From: Albugo candida
Lineage: Eukaryota; Oomycota; Peronosporomycetes; Albuginales; Albuginaceae
Direction of reading: 5' to 3'
DNA: 64,000 bases
Assembly: GCA_905220665.1 (NCBI GenBank)
Contig: CAJNAR010000006.1
Location: 62,001-126,000 of the forward strand
Shown here: piece after piece, positions 20,721 through 32,339 of the stretch
How the letters are laid out: every line of letters begins with the position of its first letter
Numbering within the stretch: the stretch's first letter is position 1
Notes under the pieces: generated by a model
Seen by the model: only the letters and a program-made list of their open reading frames with translations
Databases searched by the model: none
Told to the model about the DNA's origin: nothing
Translations under genes and position numbers: made by a program

Positions 20721-22071
20721 TTAAGCTCTGACAAATGTTCTTCCAGTGATTGTCTTTTTCGTGACCTTTGCTGGGTCTCTTTCAGGACGAGACCGGTTGA
20801 GCACTACAAATTGCATTAGATCATGACACAAAGCATTGTATTGAGCGCAAACCTTGTAGCAATAAATCGACACGCTTTCGCATTCGGATGTGAAGATATG
20901 TTTTCGAGCACTTGATGTGATAGTGCAAGTAGTTTCGAAAGCCCTGGAGCATCGTTGCTGCTTTTTCACACTTTTCAATGGTATCGACATGTCCTGTGAA
21001 TATGGCTATCACGACAACTCTCAGCCACGTATCAGTGCGTAGACGAGAATACTGCGCATACCAAAGCTGAGATACCCGACAAGTCCTTTTCCTCCGTGCA
21101 AGTTTGATGCTCCACGCAGCTCTAAGGGTGGGTCTTTGTTGAAAGCCACAGGTGGAGCATTGTTCACTGCTCTTCGAGAATCGACGAGTTCCTACATAAA
21201 CAGAAAACAAATTATATCATATCTTCAAAAACATGTGAAGTAACCTGCAGGAAAACTCGTGCAATCGCTTGATCCGTTTTGTCTTCAAAAAAAACTGAAA
21301 ATACGACAACGACGCGATCTGATTGCGGTAATATATAAATGCATTCGTATCGCCGAAATGGAATTTGAATTGCTCCAAGTGCTGCTGCATTTCCAGCCTT
21401 CAATGCCTGGAAGCACCTTATCGAAATCATTATGATCCGAATTCAGTTAGTGAATGTGAACAACTCACTGCTCAAACGGAGCTCCCAATATATTTCTTTT
21501 CAAAACAGCAAGACGATGGATGATGGACGCTATTATGATTACTATGTCAAACAGGTCTGCTTGCTAGAAGAAACAACTGACACGCCTGACCCGAATTTTC
21601 TGAATTGATCGCATTGACATCGATTTGGAGCGATAAATCGAAACCCTCCTTTGGCGTGACAATAGCAAACTCGGCGTATTTCTCCGGAAACATGTGTTTC
21701 ACACCATATCTGAGTGTTGCATACTTAAATTAGCTTCACTGCAGTGACGTTGAGCTTGTCTTACTCCTCAATATCTTTGTACGGTGCGTATATAAGGGAT
21801 ACGGTCAATGTACTGTTCTCAATGAAGATTTCGTACTGAGCATCTATCGATATGCGCTATGGGACTGACAATTGCAGGGAGACCTTTTCTTACCGTCAAA
21901 ATCACATAATCGAACTTGAAGCGGGTCTACGGGACGCAATGCACTGTATGAAGCGATGCGAGATTATAGAGGAGGGCCCAATGTTGTGTATTAGTCCTCT
22001 ACGTACTCTTCACCCAGTTTTTCTTCCAAAACTTCCTTAACGATTTTGTGCTCAGTCTCGAGGAATAACAT
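20721..22071 (-). CDS. ARPC2: Arp2/3 complex subunit 2 (p34-Arc)
   Basis: Core subunit of the Arp2/3 complex that nucleates branched actin. It is split into about seven short exons and no single frame shows it. Start ATG at 22069-22071 (MLFLETEHKIVKEVLEEKL matches the family's first strand); then LCDFDG, a segment with IDAQYEIFIENSTLTVSLIY, HMFPEKYAEFAIVTPKEGF, YECIYILPQSDRVVVVFSVF, NNAPPVAFNKDPPLELRG, LQGFRNYLHYHIKCSKTYLH with IRMR, and the end VLNRSRP...KTITGRTF, which is the hallmark C-terminus. A 68-bp intron in the GYLSF to GHVDTI region and one before VLNRSRP keep frame. Exon borders are by eye. It lies 246 bp downstream of the C69 gene on the same strand. A decayed copy is at 51,230-52,230. 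Confidence 0.85.
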
Positions 22072-22317
22072 TGCGATAAGTAGTTGTTTATTGGCTAAAT
22101 ATCGGTATTCTAACTTCCTACTCAACAATTGCGGTGACATACATACACTCTTTCGTATGCTGCCTTAAAGCTTGTCGGTATAAGTCAGAGTGTGAAGTGG
22201 CAAAGAGGTCTTTGCAAAAGGCAAACACAAAGTGATGAAAGATCTGGCTATTCTCTTCTTACGCAATTTGCTCTTCTTGCGTCCACAAAACAGGTCACAA
22301 CGATAGTTTCCCACTTG

Positions 22318-24255
22318 TTAGCCAATAGACTGATACGCATGGCGCCGAGAAAGATTGAGAAGAGTCAGTAGAGATATGCCTAAGAGAAAACCAGCAAGCA
22401 TTCCACCTCCTATTTGTAGCACATTAAACGAGCTCTCGCGTTGTAGCTTTGCTGGTGAGGTTGCAGTCGTTTCAGGTATAGACTTGCTCGAGTCGTGAAG
22501 CGTGGACGCGACAGGTGTTACAAAGTTGGTCAATTTGAGCCACCAAGCTGGATATCCTGGACACTCAGTTTCACCGGGATTCTCTCCAGTCAGAATGTTG
22601 CCATCACTGTATTTTGCAACCAACGTCCATGCCAATTTCCACCATTCATCTACAACATAAGCTGCAAATTTATTCTTGGCTTCTTCCAAATGTGCTACTT
22701 CGGTCGCATTTATATCGGAGCCGAAATTGTGATTGTCAAGCTTCTTTTGGAATTCAAATGCCTCTTCTTGTAGCTCCTTACTACGTTGCCGAACCTCTTC
22801 GCTTATAACGTCGAAACGCAGGAGGCACCAGTTGTTCACAAAATTGAATGCTCTCCACGCAGATTCGAGACTGAACTCACTCTGTTTTCCAGTCATATAC
22901 GACTCCGGAATGTTTTCCTGTCGACATGAAAATGGAACGTAAACTGTTCCGTGGGGGCTACCTTGTCCATACCAAATAATTCCACCTGCACCATCTGGGA
23001 GAGATGGTCTTATTTGTAAAATGTAGCTGAAAGTAGTTCGATAGATCGATATTGGCCGTTCCCAACCTCCAAGCTTTGACTTCGTTTGCCAGCGAACGGG
23101 TGATCCGAAGGGACCAGCTGCCAGACCTTTCGTCAGGTCGTAGGGTGTTTTTTGGTAATAATCTTTGTAAATATCCATCACATCGTTGACACTTACAAGT
23201 GCATCTGGTTTTACCGAGAAAGGATACGTCTTTTCCTCCATATGCCATCCTAACCGAGGATCCAAATGCAGAGAAGGAGCCAAAAGATCATACACTCTCC
23301 AAATGCGTCTACCGATATATTTTGCAACCATTTCGTCATGCTCTTGATAGCCATAAACTCGTGTAAAATCAAAAGGTCCATCCAGAGACTTGTTCCACCA
23401 TCCCATCTCTTCACAAAGACTAAAGATGTTTTTTGATGCCATAAAGTAGTCCGGTTTCTCCAAATCGATCTCGCGTATTGTGAATCCGTTTGCGACCACT
23501 GTAATATGATCATCGGCAACGCGCTGGGCCGCCCAAACAGCACTGGCGTTATTTTTACCGGTCAAAATGTGAAAGATCCATACTTCTCCATGCTTATCGG
23601 ATATACCCAATGTTTCAGCGGAATCTACATATGCTGGTGCATGCGGATCTCCACTGTCTTCACTATAGAAACCATACTCTTCCGCCAGGGAGCCCATCGT
23701 TTGAATAGCACAACGAGCAGAGACACATCTTTCTAATGCAATCTTTGAAAGCTCATCAATTCCAAACATATTGTATCCGTAGGGCAGATCTTTGGACCAT
23801 CCAACGGTTCGAGCCCCGCATGTGCTTTCAGCAATACTTAATTGCATGTCATTCATAACTCCGTAATCCTGGTCATAGTAGCCATACGTGTACGAAATCT
23901 GTGGGATGTGCCCCAATGGAACAAATACTTCTTCAAGAGCAGCGGACAAATTAGCAGACTCCAACTTTTTGGGCATATAATGCGGGCCACGCTCAAAGGT
24001 AACCACACGCGGATATCCTGCCGCGAATTTATACACAGCTCGTTTGGAGTCTGAAGGATGTTGTTGGGCAGGTACACGGACAAGACGTAAGTCGGATGCT
24101 ACACCACCTGCGTCATCAGAGTGAGCAACAAGTGTCGATCTATCGGCTGTCGCATTTTTGCCGCAGGCAATCAATGTGCAGCCTGATGCGTGTTGAGGGA
24201 GCAAAGAGATCAAAAGAACACATCCAAAAAACGTTCGAGGCTTTACAGGTCGCAT
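22318..24255 (-). CDS. peptidase family C69 dipeptidase, membrane-anchored (copy a)
   Basis: Secreted or surface Ntn-hydrolase dipeptidase, 645 residues, ATG 24255. A signal peptide ends directly before Cys26 (ASG then CTLIACGKNATADRSTLVAH), which after cleavage would be the catalytic N-terminal cysteine of family C69. Supporting blocks: SYTYGYYDQDYGVMNDMQL, STCGARTVGW, LAEEYGFYSEDSGDPHAPAY and ISDKHGEVWIFHILTGKNN. Unlike copies b and c it continues into a Ser/Thr-rich stalk and a hydrophobic segment (MLAGFLLGISLLTLL), then RRHAYQSIG, so it is probably a type I membrane protein. The other two copies lie about 30 and 35 kb away. The gene is intact. Confidence 0.9.
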   Translation of the reverse strand: MRPVKPRTFFGCVLLISLLPQHASGCTLIACGKNATADRSTLVAHSDDAGGVASDLRLVRVPAQQHPSDSKRAVYKFAAGYPRVVTFERGPHYMPKKLESANLSAALEEVFVPLGHIPQISYTYGYYDQDYGVMNDMQLSIAESTCGARTVGWSKDLPYGYNMFGIDELSKIALERCVSARCAIQTMGSLAEEYGFYSEDSGDPHAPAYVDSAETLGISDKHGEVWIFHILTGKNNASAVWAAQRVADDHITVVANGFTIREIDLEKPDYFMASKNIFSLCEEMGWWNKSLDGPFDFTRVYGYQEHDEMVAKYIGRRIWRVYDLLAPSLHLDPRLGWHMEEKTYPFSVKPDALVSVNDVMDIYKDYYQKTPYDLTKGLAAGPFGSPVRWQTKSKLGGWERPISIYRTTFSYILQIRPSLPDGAGGIIWYGQGSPHGTVYVPFSCRQENIPESYMTGKQSEFSLESAWRAFNFVNNWCLLRFDVISEEVRQRSKELQEEAFEFQKKLDNHNFGSDINATEVAHLEEAKNKFAAYVVDEWWKLAWTLVAKYSDGNILTGENPGETECPGYPAWWLKLTNFVTPVASTLHDSSKSIPETTATSPAKLQRESSFNVLQIGGGMLAGFLLGISLLTLLNLSRRHAYQSIG

Positions 24256-24459
24256 ACTTTCGTTCTCGAGTGCTTTAATAAATGCACAAGAGCGACGAAT
24301 AATAGCCAGCAGCTTTTATAGAACGTCATGAGTAGTGTGCGCAACGCAATTTTAGGGCATATGAGCGCGATAGCATCGCCAAATTCTTCCTCACCTTTTG
24401 TCTGAGAGGAGTTGATCAATGAGAAACACTGTTTTCAGCCTTCAACTGTGCATATACAT

Positions 24460-25500
24460 TCTGAGTGTACACCGGTGCATCTTGTGTAAAAAAAACGAAA
24501 CACCGAGTGGCGATTTCAACTACTTTGTTTGGTGAGTGCATAAGATACTTTAGGACTAACAACTCATCGCCACCGCAATTTTGAGTTGGATGAAAAAAGT
24601 ACTGTCTATGTCATGGACAAAATGTCTCGGTCGCATTTTGGTTGTATGAGTAACGGAATGTTTCACTTTCATTGTGACCGTGAGCCTTGGCTTCTTAATT
24701 ATGGCTAATAAAGTGTTTCTATGGGATGTGTCCGAGAAAAAGATGACTATTTATATGAAGTTGGTTGACATTCATTTTGAGTGCTGAGAAAATCCTTCCA
24801 TAAAACTTTCAGCACTCACTTTGAAATGGCCCAGCTATAAGCTTCGCCTAACCATCTTGCACAAGAGTTGAATTTCTCTGGGTAATAAAGATAATGGACA
24901 GATGGCTGGTCGGTAACATCACAAAGAATTCCTTGTGATTTGTCACTAAATCACTGTCAGTAGCACTAAGCGCCACCTCTGGGCACAACAACGATACCTG
25001 AACTTTGTTGTGCAATAAACGACAGTGACGGTCTGAAATCCAATCTACCGGCACGTCAGAGAGAAAACGGATCCAGTGATAATGGATGCAAATCGTGGGG
25101 CAGTAAATAAGAAAAATTAAATCAACGCAAAAGCTTGAATTTCTCGATTCAAGTCGTGTACTATTTGATGGACCTATACAAACAACGCGACATTCCAATC
25201 GCGTCGCAAGCTCGACAAGATTGTACGTAGCAAAGAGGCGCTTGATCAGGAGTAGACGCTAACTCATCTGATGGACTATCGTTCGAGTTAATGTATTCAC
25301 AAAGACCCTCATGAGACGCCCAACCACTATTTCAATCATATTTTCTGAGATTGTATAGATTCGTACAAGCTTGCGTACGTATGTGCATCCTCTTGGAGCT
25401 GCTTTAGAAACGATGAAACCTTCGGAAACGTGAGCACATGAGTCTACTTCGTTAATACGTTTATGCTTTTCATCAAATCCTTTATTTAGGCCTCTTTAGT
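24460..25500 (-). mobile_element. degenerate fragment of a LINE endonuclease region
   Basis: Non-coding now, but 24,460-24,700 aligns by eye with 34,140-34,330 (shared 'acaccggtgcatc', 'ggtgagt', 'gttggatg' type words), and 24,850-25,250 aligns with 34,730-35,000 (shared 'ggatccagtgat' and 'atcgcgtcgcaa'). It is therefore an older, 3'-truncated relative of the second LINE (32,340-36,850), same orientation. No intact frame remains. It lies upstream of the C69 copy a promoter. Confidence 0.55.
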
Positions 25501-25644
25501 TGTGTGTATCTTGTCCAGACTTGTTCTTTCCGTGGCAAAATTGATTATGATGGATTGCTATCGGCTCGCGAAATCTGGTTTATTGAATCAGTACTGATGA
25601 TTCACTTACTAATGACTAGTGACCATGACTGCTTTTATTACAGT

Positions 25645-26383
25645 AATATTACTGATTATTTCTAGTTCTCTACTAGATTAAAAATAAAGAAAAAATTCAG
25701 TTGGTTTTTTATATTTCGTATATGATTGGATGAAGTAATTTCATGCGCTCAGTCACTAGTGAGATAATAGTCAGCTTTTTATTACAGTGATGTTTCTGAT
25801 TATTTTCTAGTTTTTTACTAGATTCAGAGTAAGTGAGTTATTACACTGCTTTTTATTACAGTAATATTACTGATTATTTCTAGTTCTCTACTACTTTGAA
25901 TCTAGTAGAGAACTAGAAATAATGAGTCATATTACTGCAATAAAAAGCAGTGTAATAACTCACTTAATCTAAATCTGTTGTTGTGCTAGTTGGTAAAATG
26001 GAGAGTGAATATATTAGGGTCCTTTATTGTTGTTACTATTCCAAGCCCTAGCCTTTACGCATTGTCTTATAAGCTCCGCTGTATCAATCTTGATTGGTGG
26101 AATATGATGCACTGTCTTTACATTGTTTCTTGACTCCGAATATCAGCATCCGATTGGCGGAATCCTCTTCCGATCGTATGATTGGCTGATTCCATTGCGG
26201 CAAAATCTATTAGAAAACTAGAAATAATCAGTAATATTACTGTAATAAAAAGCTGACTAATTTCTCACTACTGACTGAGCGCATGGAATTATTTCATCCA
26301 ATCATATACGAAATAGATTAAAACAACTGAACTTTTTCTTTATTTTTAATCTAGTAGAGAACTAGAAATAATCAGTAATTTCC
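25645..26383. repeat. nested foldback / MITE-like element
   Basis: Two outer arms of about 175 bp (25,645-25,822 and 26,205-26,383) are inverted copies with many matching words (left 'tctagttctctactagatt', right 'aatctagtagagaactaga'). Inside, 25,829-25,895 and 25,900-25,968 form a near-perfect hairpin with a short loop. The middle (25,970-26,200) is unrelated sequence. The right end abuts the truncated Copia element. No coding capacity is seen. Confidence 0.75.
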
Positions 26384-26389
26384 ATTTCC

Positions 26390-28680
26390 ATTTCCATTTT
26401 CTCGTTCCAACGCTGACTCCACATTTGAATTGTGTTGAGTAATAATGGCAGTCTTTGATTTGGGTAATTACACTTTGCACCCTTTTCTTTCATCGCATTT
26501 TCTGATGACAATGCCTCGTTCACTTCGCTTTGCAAGAGACTTTTTTTTCAATTTGAGCTCGAACCGAGCAAGGTGAGCCGAATGTTACGACATCAACTAG
26601 ATTTGTATCATACCCGGGAAACACTTTCAAAGGGGATTGTCTTCCTTCAATCGCTCTGGTTGGGCTTCTATTAAGGATATACGTCGCATATTCAGCGGTA
26701 TCTCCCCCAAAAAATAGCGCCATGGAGCTTCCAAATATCATAGACCGCACTAGGTTCCTGACTGTCCTATTCATTCGTTCAGATTTCCCTTCGATGCTTG
26801 GTTTTCCGCCTCACTGATTTGTCTTCGAACTCCCTCTTCTTTGCAGAAAAGGTCAACATTTTTGTATTATGCGCCGCCATCAGTTCGTGGAACATGACTC
26901 CTGCAATCAAATCGCTTCTCGAAGTAAATCAGGAAATCTTGGAACCTCATAGCTGTTTCACTTTTAGTCTTGGCCAAGAATACCCGACAATAGCTAGATT
27001 TGCTGTCGATGTAATTGACCAGGTATCGATTTCACGTCGGTCTAAAGGCGTGATCGGACCCTTCCGATCACTGCATATGACTCCACCAATTCATTACAAT
27101 CGCTGATGGTCATCAATCTCGATTCCTAATTCCGGAAGCTTTGCTATACGCACAATAGTATCGTAATTTAGATGACCAAATCGTTGATGGAAGTGTACAA
27201 GACTTCCCATCTGCTCTGCTTGTTTGTTTTGTCCACGAAGTCTATTGAAGCAAGTATATCCATAAAACTTGAAACGCATTCTCGACCTTCTGTCTCAATC
27301 ACGCGAACGTTCTTGACCATATTTACTTCGAACACGATCGCACCATCATAAGTAAATTGAACAATTCTCGATCCATCTGCTTGATACATCAACTTGCATC
27401 CGTTTGCCTCCAACTTTCCATACGAGACAGTGTTCCAAGGGAGGTGTTCCGAATGTTGCACATCGTTCAAGAGAACATTCCTTAGTAAACCGTTGACTGT
27501 TGCGATAATCTTCGCCGATCCTGTCCATCTTATCTTCATTTTCTTCCCATTTGAAAGTATGCATGATTCGTTGCATTCTTTCGATGTTGTTACATGCTTA
27601 CACCGGTTAGGAGATGCCTACTGGATCCGCTGTCTAGAATCCATTTGTCTTCATTGGTTCCAGCGCAGTACCTTTGCATCCAATCCCTAAAACGATGTCT
27701 TCATTGCTGATGGAGCTCTGATTCCGGCAATCCTTTTTCAAATGTCCACTTTTTCCGCAATTGTAGCAGTTCATTCGCCTGATCGGCTTTGATTCCCTTA
27801 TCGCACCGATTCGGTCGCGAATCCATTTTGTTTGGCTCTCTTGGTGCATTACTGATGTCTAATCCATAAGCTGGGCAAATCGACACAGTTACTCGGCTTG
27901 CCGTCTGGTGTCTTCTCTCATTGTGTTGACACGGGACATCAGAGGTTGTTTAAATTCAGATTTTGCGTACTTTATAACGCTTCCCAGAAGTATATCATCT
28001 GATCCACCAGGAGTACAAGAACGGCCAGTCGGGTTTTCGCCGTAAAAATTCGTGTTGCTTGCGTTCTGGTGATATTGAGCCGAAACACTTCGTTGATCCG
28101 GTCCAACACGCTAGAGCTCTGTATCAACATTGAGGGACTTGCTACTCGTTATAAGTGAGCGCTTTGCCGCTCAGATGCCGCCCTAGGCAGTTCGGCTTCA
28201 CTTCCTCACTCCAAGACCCGCCGGATGGTTGTTGGGCATGCGATAGTTGTCGCAAGAATCGATAACCCCTTTGAGTAAATGGCAATCCAAGGCCCGAGTA
28301 TGTTTCCTTCCTGTCGAATGGCTGAGTTGCGAGCTTGATATTCCTTGCTGACGGGGATCTGACACGGTTTATCCCGTCCAGAGCATTTCGTTGCATCGCA
28401 TGGACAAAGCTTCTCCTCATCCCGCTTTCACGATGCTGCATCGGTTTCGCATCCAGGGATGACATTGTCAAACCCTGTCCTTGGTTGCTGGTCCAGCAAA
28501 TACGCTTCCCGTTCGCGCGAGTGGTGGTACGGGCGAGCCGACGCTCCGCTCGGTTTCGATCTTGTCCAGTCGATTTCCGAGTGTCTCCAGCAGCAGCATC
28601 ATTCGGTCCAACTTCGACTCATCTGATCCGTCGGATTCTTGCATGGTCTTGGCTGGTGGAATTTTCATTGGGCTCATAAC
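26390..28680 (-). mobile_element. Ty1/Copia retrotransposon, degenerate and 3'-truncated
   Basis: Minus-strand order: gag start (28,677; MSPMKIPPAKTMQESDGSDE), gag body (FDRKETYSGLGLPFTQRGYR, GGSWSEEV, CLGRHLSGKALTY), CCHC zinc knuckle (CYNCGKSGHLKKDC near 27,780), protease-like part and GAG-pre-integrase (HFHQRFGHLNYDTIVRIAKL), then an integrase end (AEYATYILNRSPTRAIEG near 26,680). Frames are broken by many stops and shifts. No reverse transcriptase or RNase H follows; the element stops at the foldback repeat. No LTR pair was recognised. It cannot move by itself. Confidence 0.85.
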
Positions 28681-28689
28681 CTGTTGGCA

Positions 28690-29305
28690 GATGAGCGAAG
28701 ACGGTTGCGTTGTGAAAAAATTGCCGAAACTGAGGATTTATTTGTTGAAAATAAAAATCCTAATCAATCGTTTAGACTGAAGAATACCAAGTGCGACTAG
28801 AAACCTAAAGCACATTCTTAATTCCTTACAACATAAATTGCTACAAAGGGCACACAGAATGAGGCGTAGTATCGCTTTCATGCAACTCATGCGATGGAAG
28901 CGCTATTTTTAGATATGCCGGCAAGGTGTACCGAGGAATCCAAAAATAGCGGTATCGTGAGTCTGCGTCCAGTAGGGCATGGCGTTCCTATTGGAGGTCC
29001 ATCATAGATAGTCAGTGTGTATTCGTAGATTGATAGTGTCGATGGAATGTGATTAAAGCAACATTATTGTTAACAAACACGGTCAAACGGCAATAAGAAT
29101 TTGTATGTATTATGTATGTATATGTATGATGTATATTGATAAATATAATCGTGGTCTAAATCCAAAAAGATCGCTGTCTATATCTCCCTTCAAGCTTCCA
29201 ATATCGTGAGTGTACCTGATTGCTCCTGCTAAATCGAGGCCGCTTCCAGCACGTTAGCTGGCTCGATATGAGGTGCTAATGATGAAGGTGGAAATATTTG
29301 TTGAT
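28690..29305. other. non-coding, with a short TG/TA-rich microsatellite
   Basis: No gene recognised. A run of 'tgta' and 'tatg' type units lies at about 29,098-29,145. Confidence 0.4.
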
Positions 29306-29309
29306 CACA

Positions 29310-32300
29310 TTATTATTATTATTATAATGTGCGTTTTTGCGGCGGCATCAAGTCCGTATTAGCAGACTCAAGGTTTCGCTTACGCCTGACTGTTTCTTTA
29401 TTCCGGTAAATTAGTTCCTGGCTATTTCAGAGACGCTGAGTAAGTTATTTCCATAATGCGCGGTCTTGTGCTAAATTTGATAGGGCTTATAGATCTGCGG
29501 TATTGCGGAGACGTAGACTGTAATCTATGTGGAGCCGTAGATCCTTGTCGAGAACGGTTGGGAGGCAAGTAGGTGTGCGGCCCCGATGAGTCGGCAAATT
29601 ACCAGCAGAATCATAATATCGGAGCATGTTCATTTGAGCTGGAATAGGCTGTGCGCGGCGGAGAATATGACCAAAGAGTCTCCAGCGAGCCCTCGTCAGG
29701 TGGATTCGAAGCGATTTTGTGTTACAGCGCTTGTGAAGGTCCGCGTTGCTGATTTGCTGAGGGTAGTGGATGCGGAGGACGCGGCAAAGGCGACGTCGGT
29801 GATACGCTTCAAGACTGCCAATGTCGCGTGAGACACCATGCGCCACAGTCGTACAGTAGGATGGGTCAAATAGTTATTGGATAAGCGAACGCGTAGTGTT
29901 TCTGGGAGTACGTGAGAGTGAATCCATACTTTCCAAAATCTTTTGAATGTAGCTGTTGCATGAGCTTTACGTAGCTGTACATCTTCAGAATCGCCAAGTA
30001 GTGATCCCAATTTGTGAACGTTGCGCCAACTTTCCTCGGTTGCGTTCGGCGCACAAGCAATAGTCGTTCGCTCTGCTTTGCTGACATTGATGGTCAAAGA
30101 CCATGCCCGGAATACTTTCTCGGCAACAAGAAGAATATGATCAATATGATCGAGACGAGTAGGGTTATGGTGGATGAAATACACATCATCGGTAAACACA
30201 ATGGCATTGAGCTCGCGCATTGATATTTCCAGGTGCAGGCATAAATCGCGTAGTACCGCTTCCAAGTAGACCACGAACAGAAGTGGGGTGAGCGCATCTC
30301 CTTGAGCTGTAGCATGGTTACTTGCGAATGTTGAGTAGCATTTCGTACCAAGGCGGAGCTGGAGGGTTGTGGCACTTAGGAGAGCTTTTATCAACTGGGC
30401 CTTGTCTGAATCCAAAATCGAGCTCAGAACTAGCAGCAATCGACGTCGATCGATGGTGTCCAAAGCTTTGCTGAGGTCGATACCTAGAATGAATATGTTA
30501 TTCTGGAAGCGACGCGTTAATGCGATATTCCATCTGTGGGCCCAGACTGCATCGGCTGTACTGCGGGCGACTCGAAAGCCACTCTGGTTAGGCGATATCC
30601 ATTTATCAACTTTTTCACGAATGCGACTTAGGATGACCGTGGATATGGTCTTACGGGTGGTGCTGAGAAGGGTGATCGGTCGAAGGTTGGTACAGCTGCC
30701 CGTCGGTTTGTTAGGCTTCGGAACGGTGATGACAACACCATGATTAAGGCTTTCGCGCATGGGTGTGGTGGGGTTATGAATATGGCAATTGATTGCTTTA
30801 TCTAGGATATCTGAAACCAATGGGAGGTATACTTGAGTAATTCGGCTGGGACGTGATCTGCGCCTGGTGCGCGATTGTTTTTTAAAGACCGGAATGCTTG
30901 TGTAACTTCCTCCGCCGTAATGGGAGATGTCATGATATATTGTCCAACAGAGATGTCACTGAGATGGGGTTTGTGGAACTGGGATGACAGAAATTCCGTG
31001 ATGACTTGGGCTGTTTCCCTGGAATTGCCAATGATGCGCTCATTAGGATCACATAGAAATAATGCTGGCCGCTTGTTTGGTGTGAGCCGTCGAACGATAT
31101 GGTACATCTTCTCCGTGTATTTGTACTTTTCGAGATCCATAATGTTCTGGGTTACGCGAAGTTTTCCAGCTGTCTTGCACTTCTGTCGTATGGTCCGTAG
31201 CAGGGCTTGTCGGCGAGACCGATAAAGCAGTAGGTCGACAAGGTTATTGCTGCTGGTGATCAAGGCACGGAGACGTTTTTGTGCAGGAGAAAGCTCGGCT
31301 ATTTCATCGTTGTGATCGGGACGTTGTGCGATATCAATCTTGGGTCGGATGATATTGTTCGCGATGGCTTTGATGCGAGTAAGTACCGATGGTCAGTCGA
31401 GTGATTCAAATCAAGTATGTCCGGACCACGGAGGAGGGCGGTGTCAAAAGTAAGCTCCGAAGGTTGCGCGCGAGAAATGTTTATGAGTATCTTATAGATA
31501 TCGGGTAGCTGAAGATGCGTGGTTATAAGCCGGTAGTCGCTGTCAACGAGTGTCCCGCTCCAAGATTGTGAATTAGAAAGTAGCAGCTTGAATCGTAGGG
31601 GGAGTATGATGTAGTCGATCTTATCAAATATGGGACTCCCTTGTCTATTGCCTTGCCATGTGGTGATATTGCGTGCGCGTCTTTTGAAGAAAGCTGTGTT
31701 TGACAGGAAGAGGTCGTTGTCTGCACAAAAATCCCGGAGCCGAATACCATTATCATTTCGGTATCCGCGCGAGTATAAACCCAAAAAAGTCTCTCCTTCA
31801 CATCGCTGCCCAATGTTGGCGTTAAATTTTCCCAAAATGAAGAAAAGCTGGTGACGAAAGCGGTGTATTGTTTGCTGAAGTATGTCATAAAAGGCATCAA
31901 ATTCGTCTGAAGAGCGTCCCATATGCGGGGAATAGACGTTGATGAATGAAACCGTGACTCTCTTTGAGAGTTTTGAACTGTAACACGGCGATGCGGTCGC
32001 TGACCATCCAATACCGATGCACATGATTAGCAACTCTATCGGACAATATAAATCCAAGGCCGTAATAGGGTTTCGCTGAACGAAGAAGTATGATTCGATC
32101 GGTTGGATGTCGGACGTCGACGAGAGCTTCTGTCATTTTAGTCTCCTGTAGAGCACATACGTCCAATTTGTACCGCGCGCGATCTTTCCCCAAGCATGTC
32201 TGCTTATATTCGACGTTAGTCCGCGAACATCAAACGTGCCGAGTTGGAGGGTCTCAAAAGACCGGATTAAAGAGCCGTCAGAATCAGACGCTGTGGGCAT
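29310..32300 (-). mobile_element. non-LTR retrotransposon (LINE A) with endonuclease and reverse transcriptase, frameshifted
   Basis: Minus-strand element. The 5' part near 32,300-31,300 is an exonuclease/endonuclease/phosphatase domain (KLDVCALQETK, FINVYSPHMGRSSDEFDAFY, IDYIILPLRF). Then a connector (NNRAPGADHVPAELLKY) and reverse transcriptase (PNQSGFRVARSTADAVWAHR, GIDLSKALDTIDRRRLL, ATAQGDALTPLLFVVYLEAV, VFTDDVYF). The C-terminal part (RRRLCRVLRIHYPQQISNAD, ARWRLFGHILRR) is normal for such LINEs. At least three frame changes break the ORF (near 32,000, 30,810 and 29,750), so it is inactive. The low-coordinate end has an (ATA)n-type tail at about 29,312-29,331, the expected 3' microsatellite tail. 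Confidence 0.85.
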
Positions 32301-32339
32301 GATCCAGTCAGGGCGTCACCCTTAACAACCGAAAATGTC

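Noticed and set aside
26390..28680. LTRs for the Copia element
   Set aside because: No matching direct repeats seen at the two ends; the 3' part of the element is missing.
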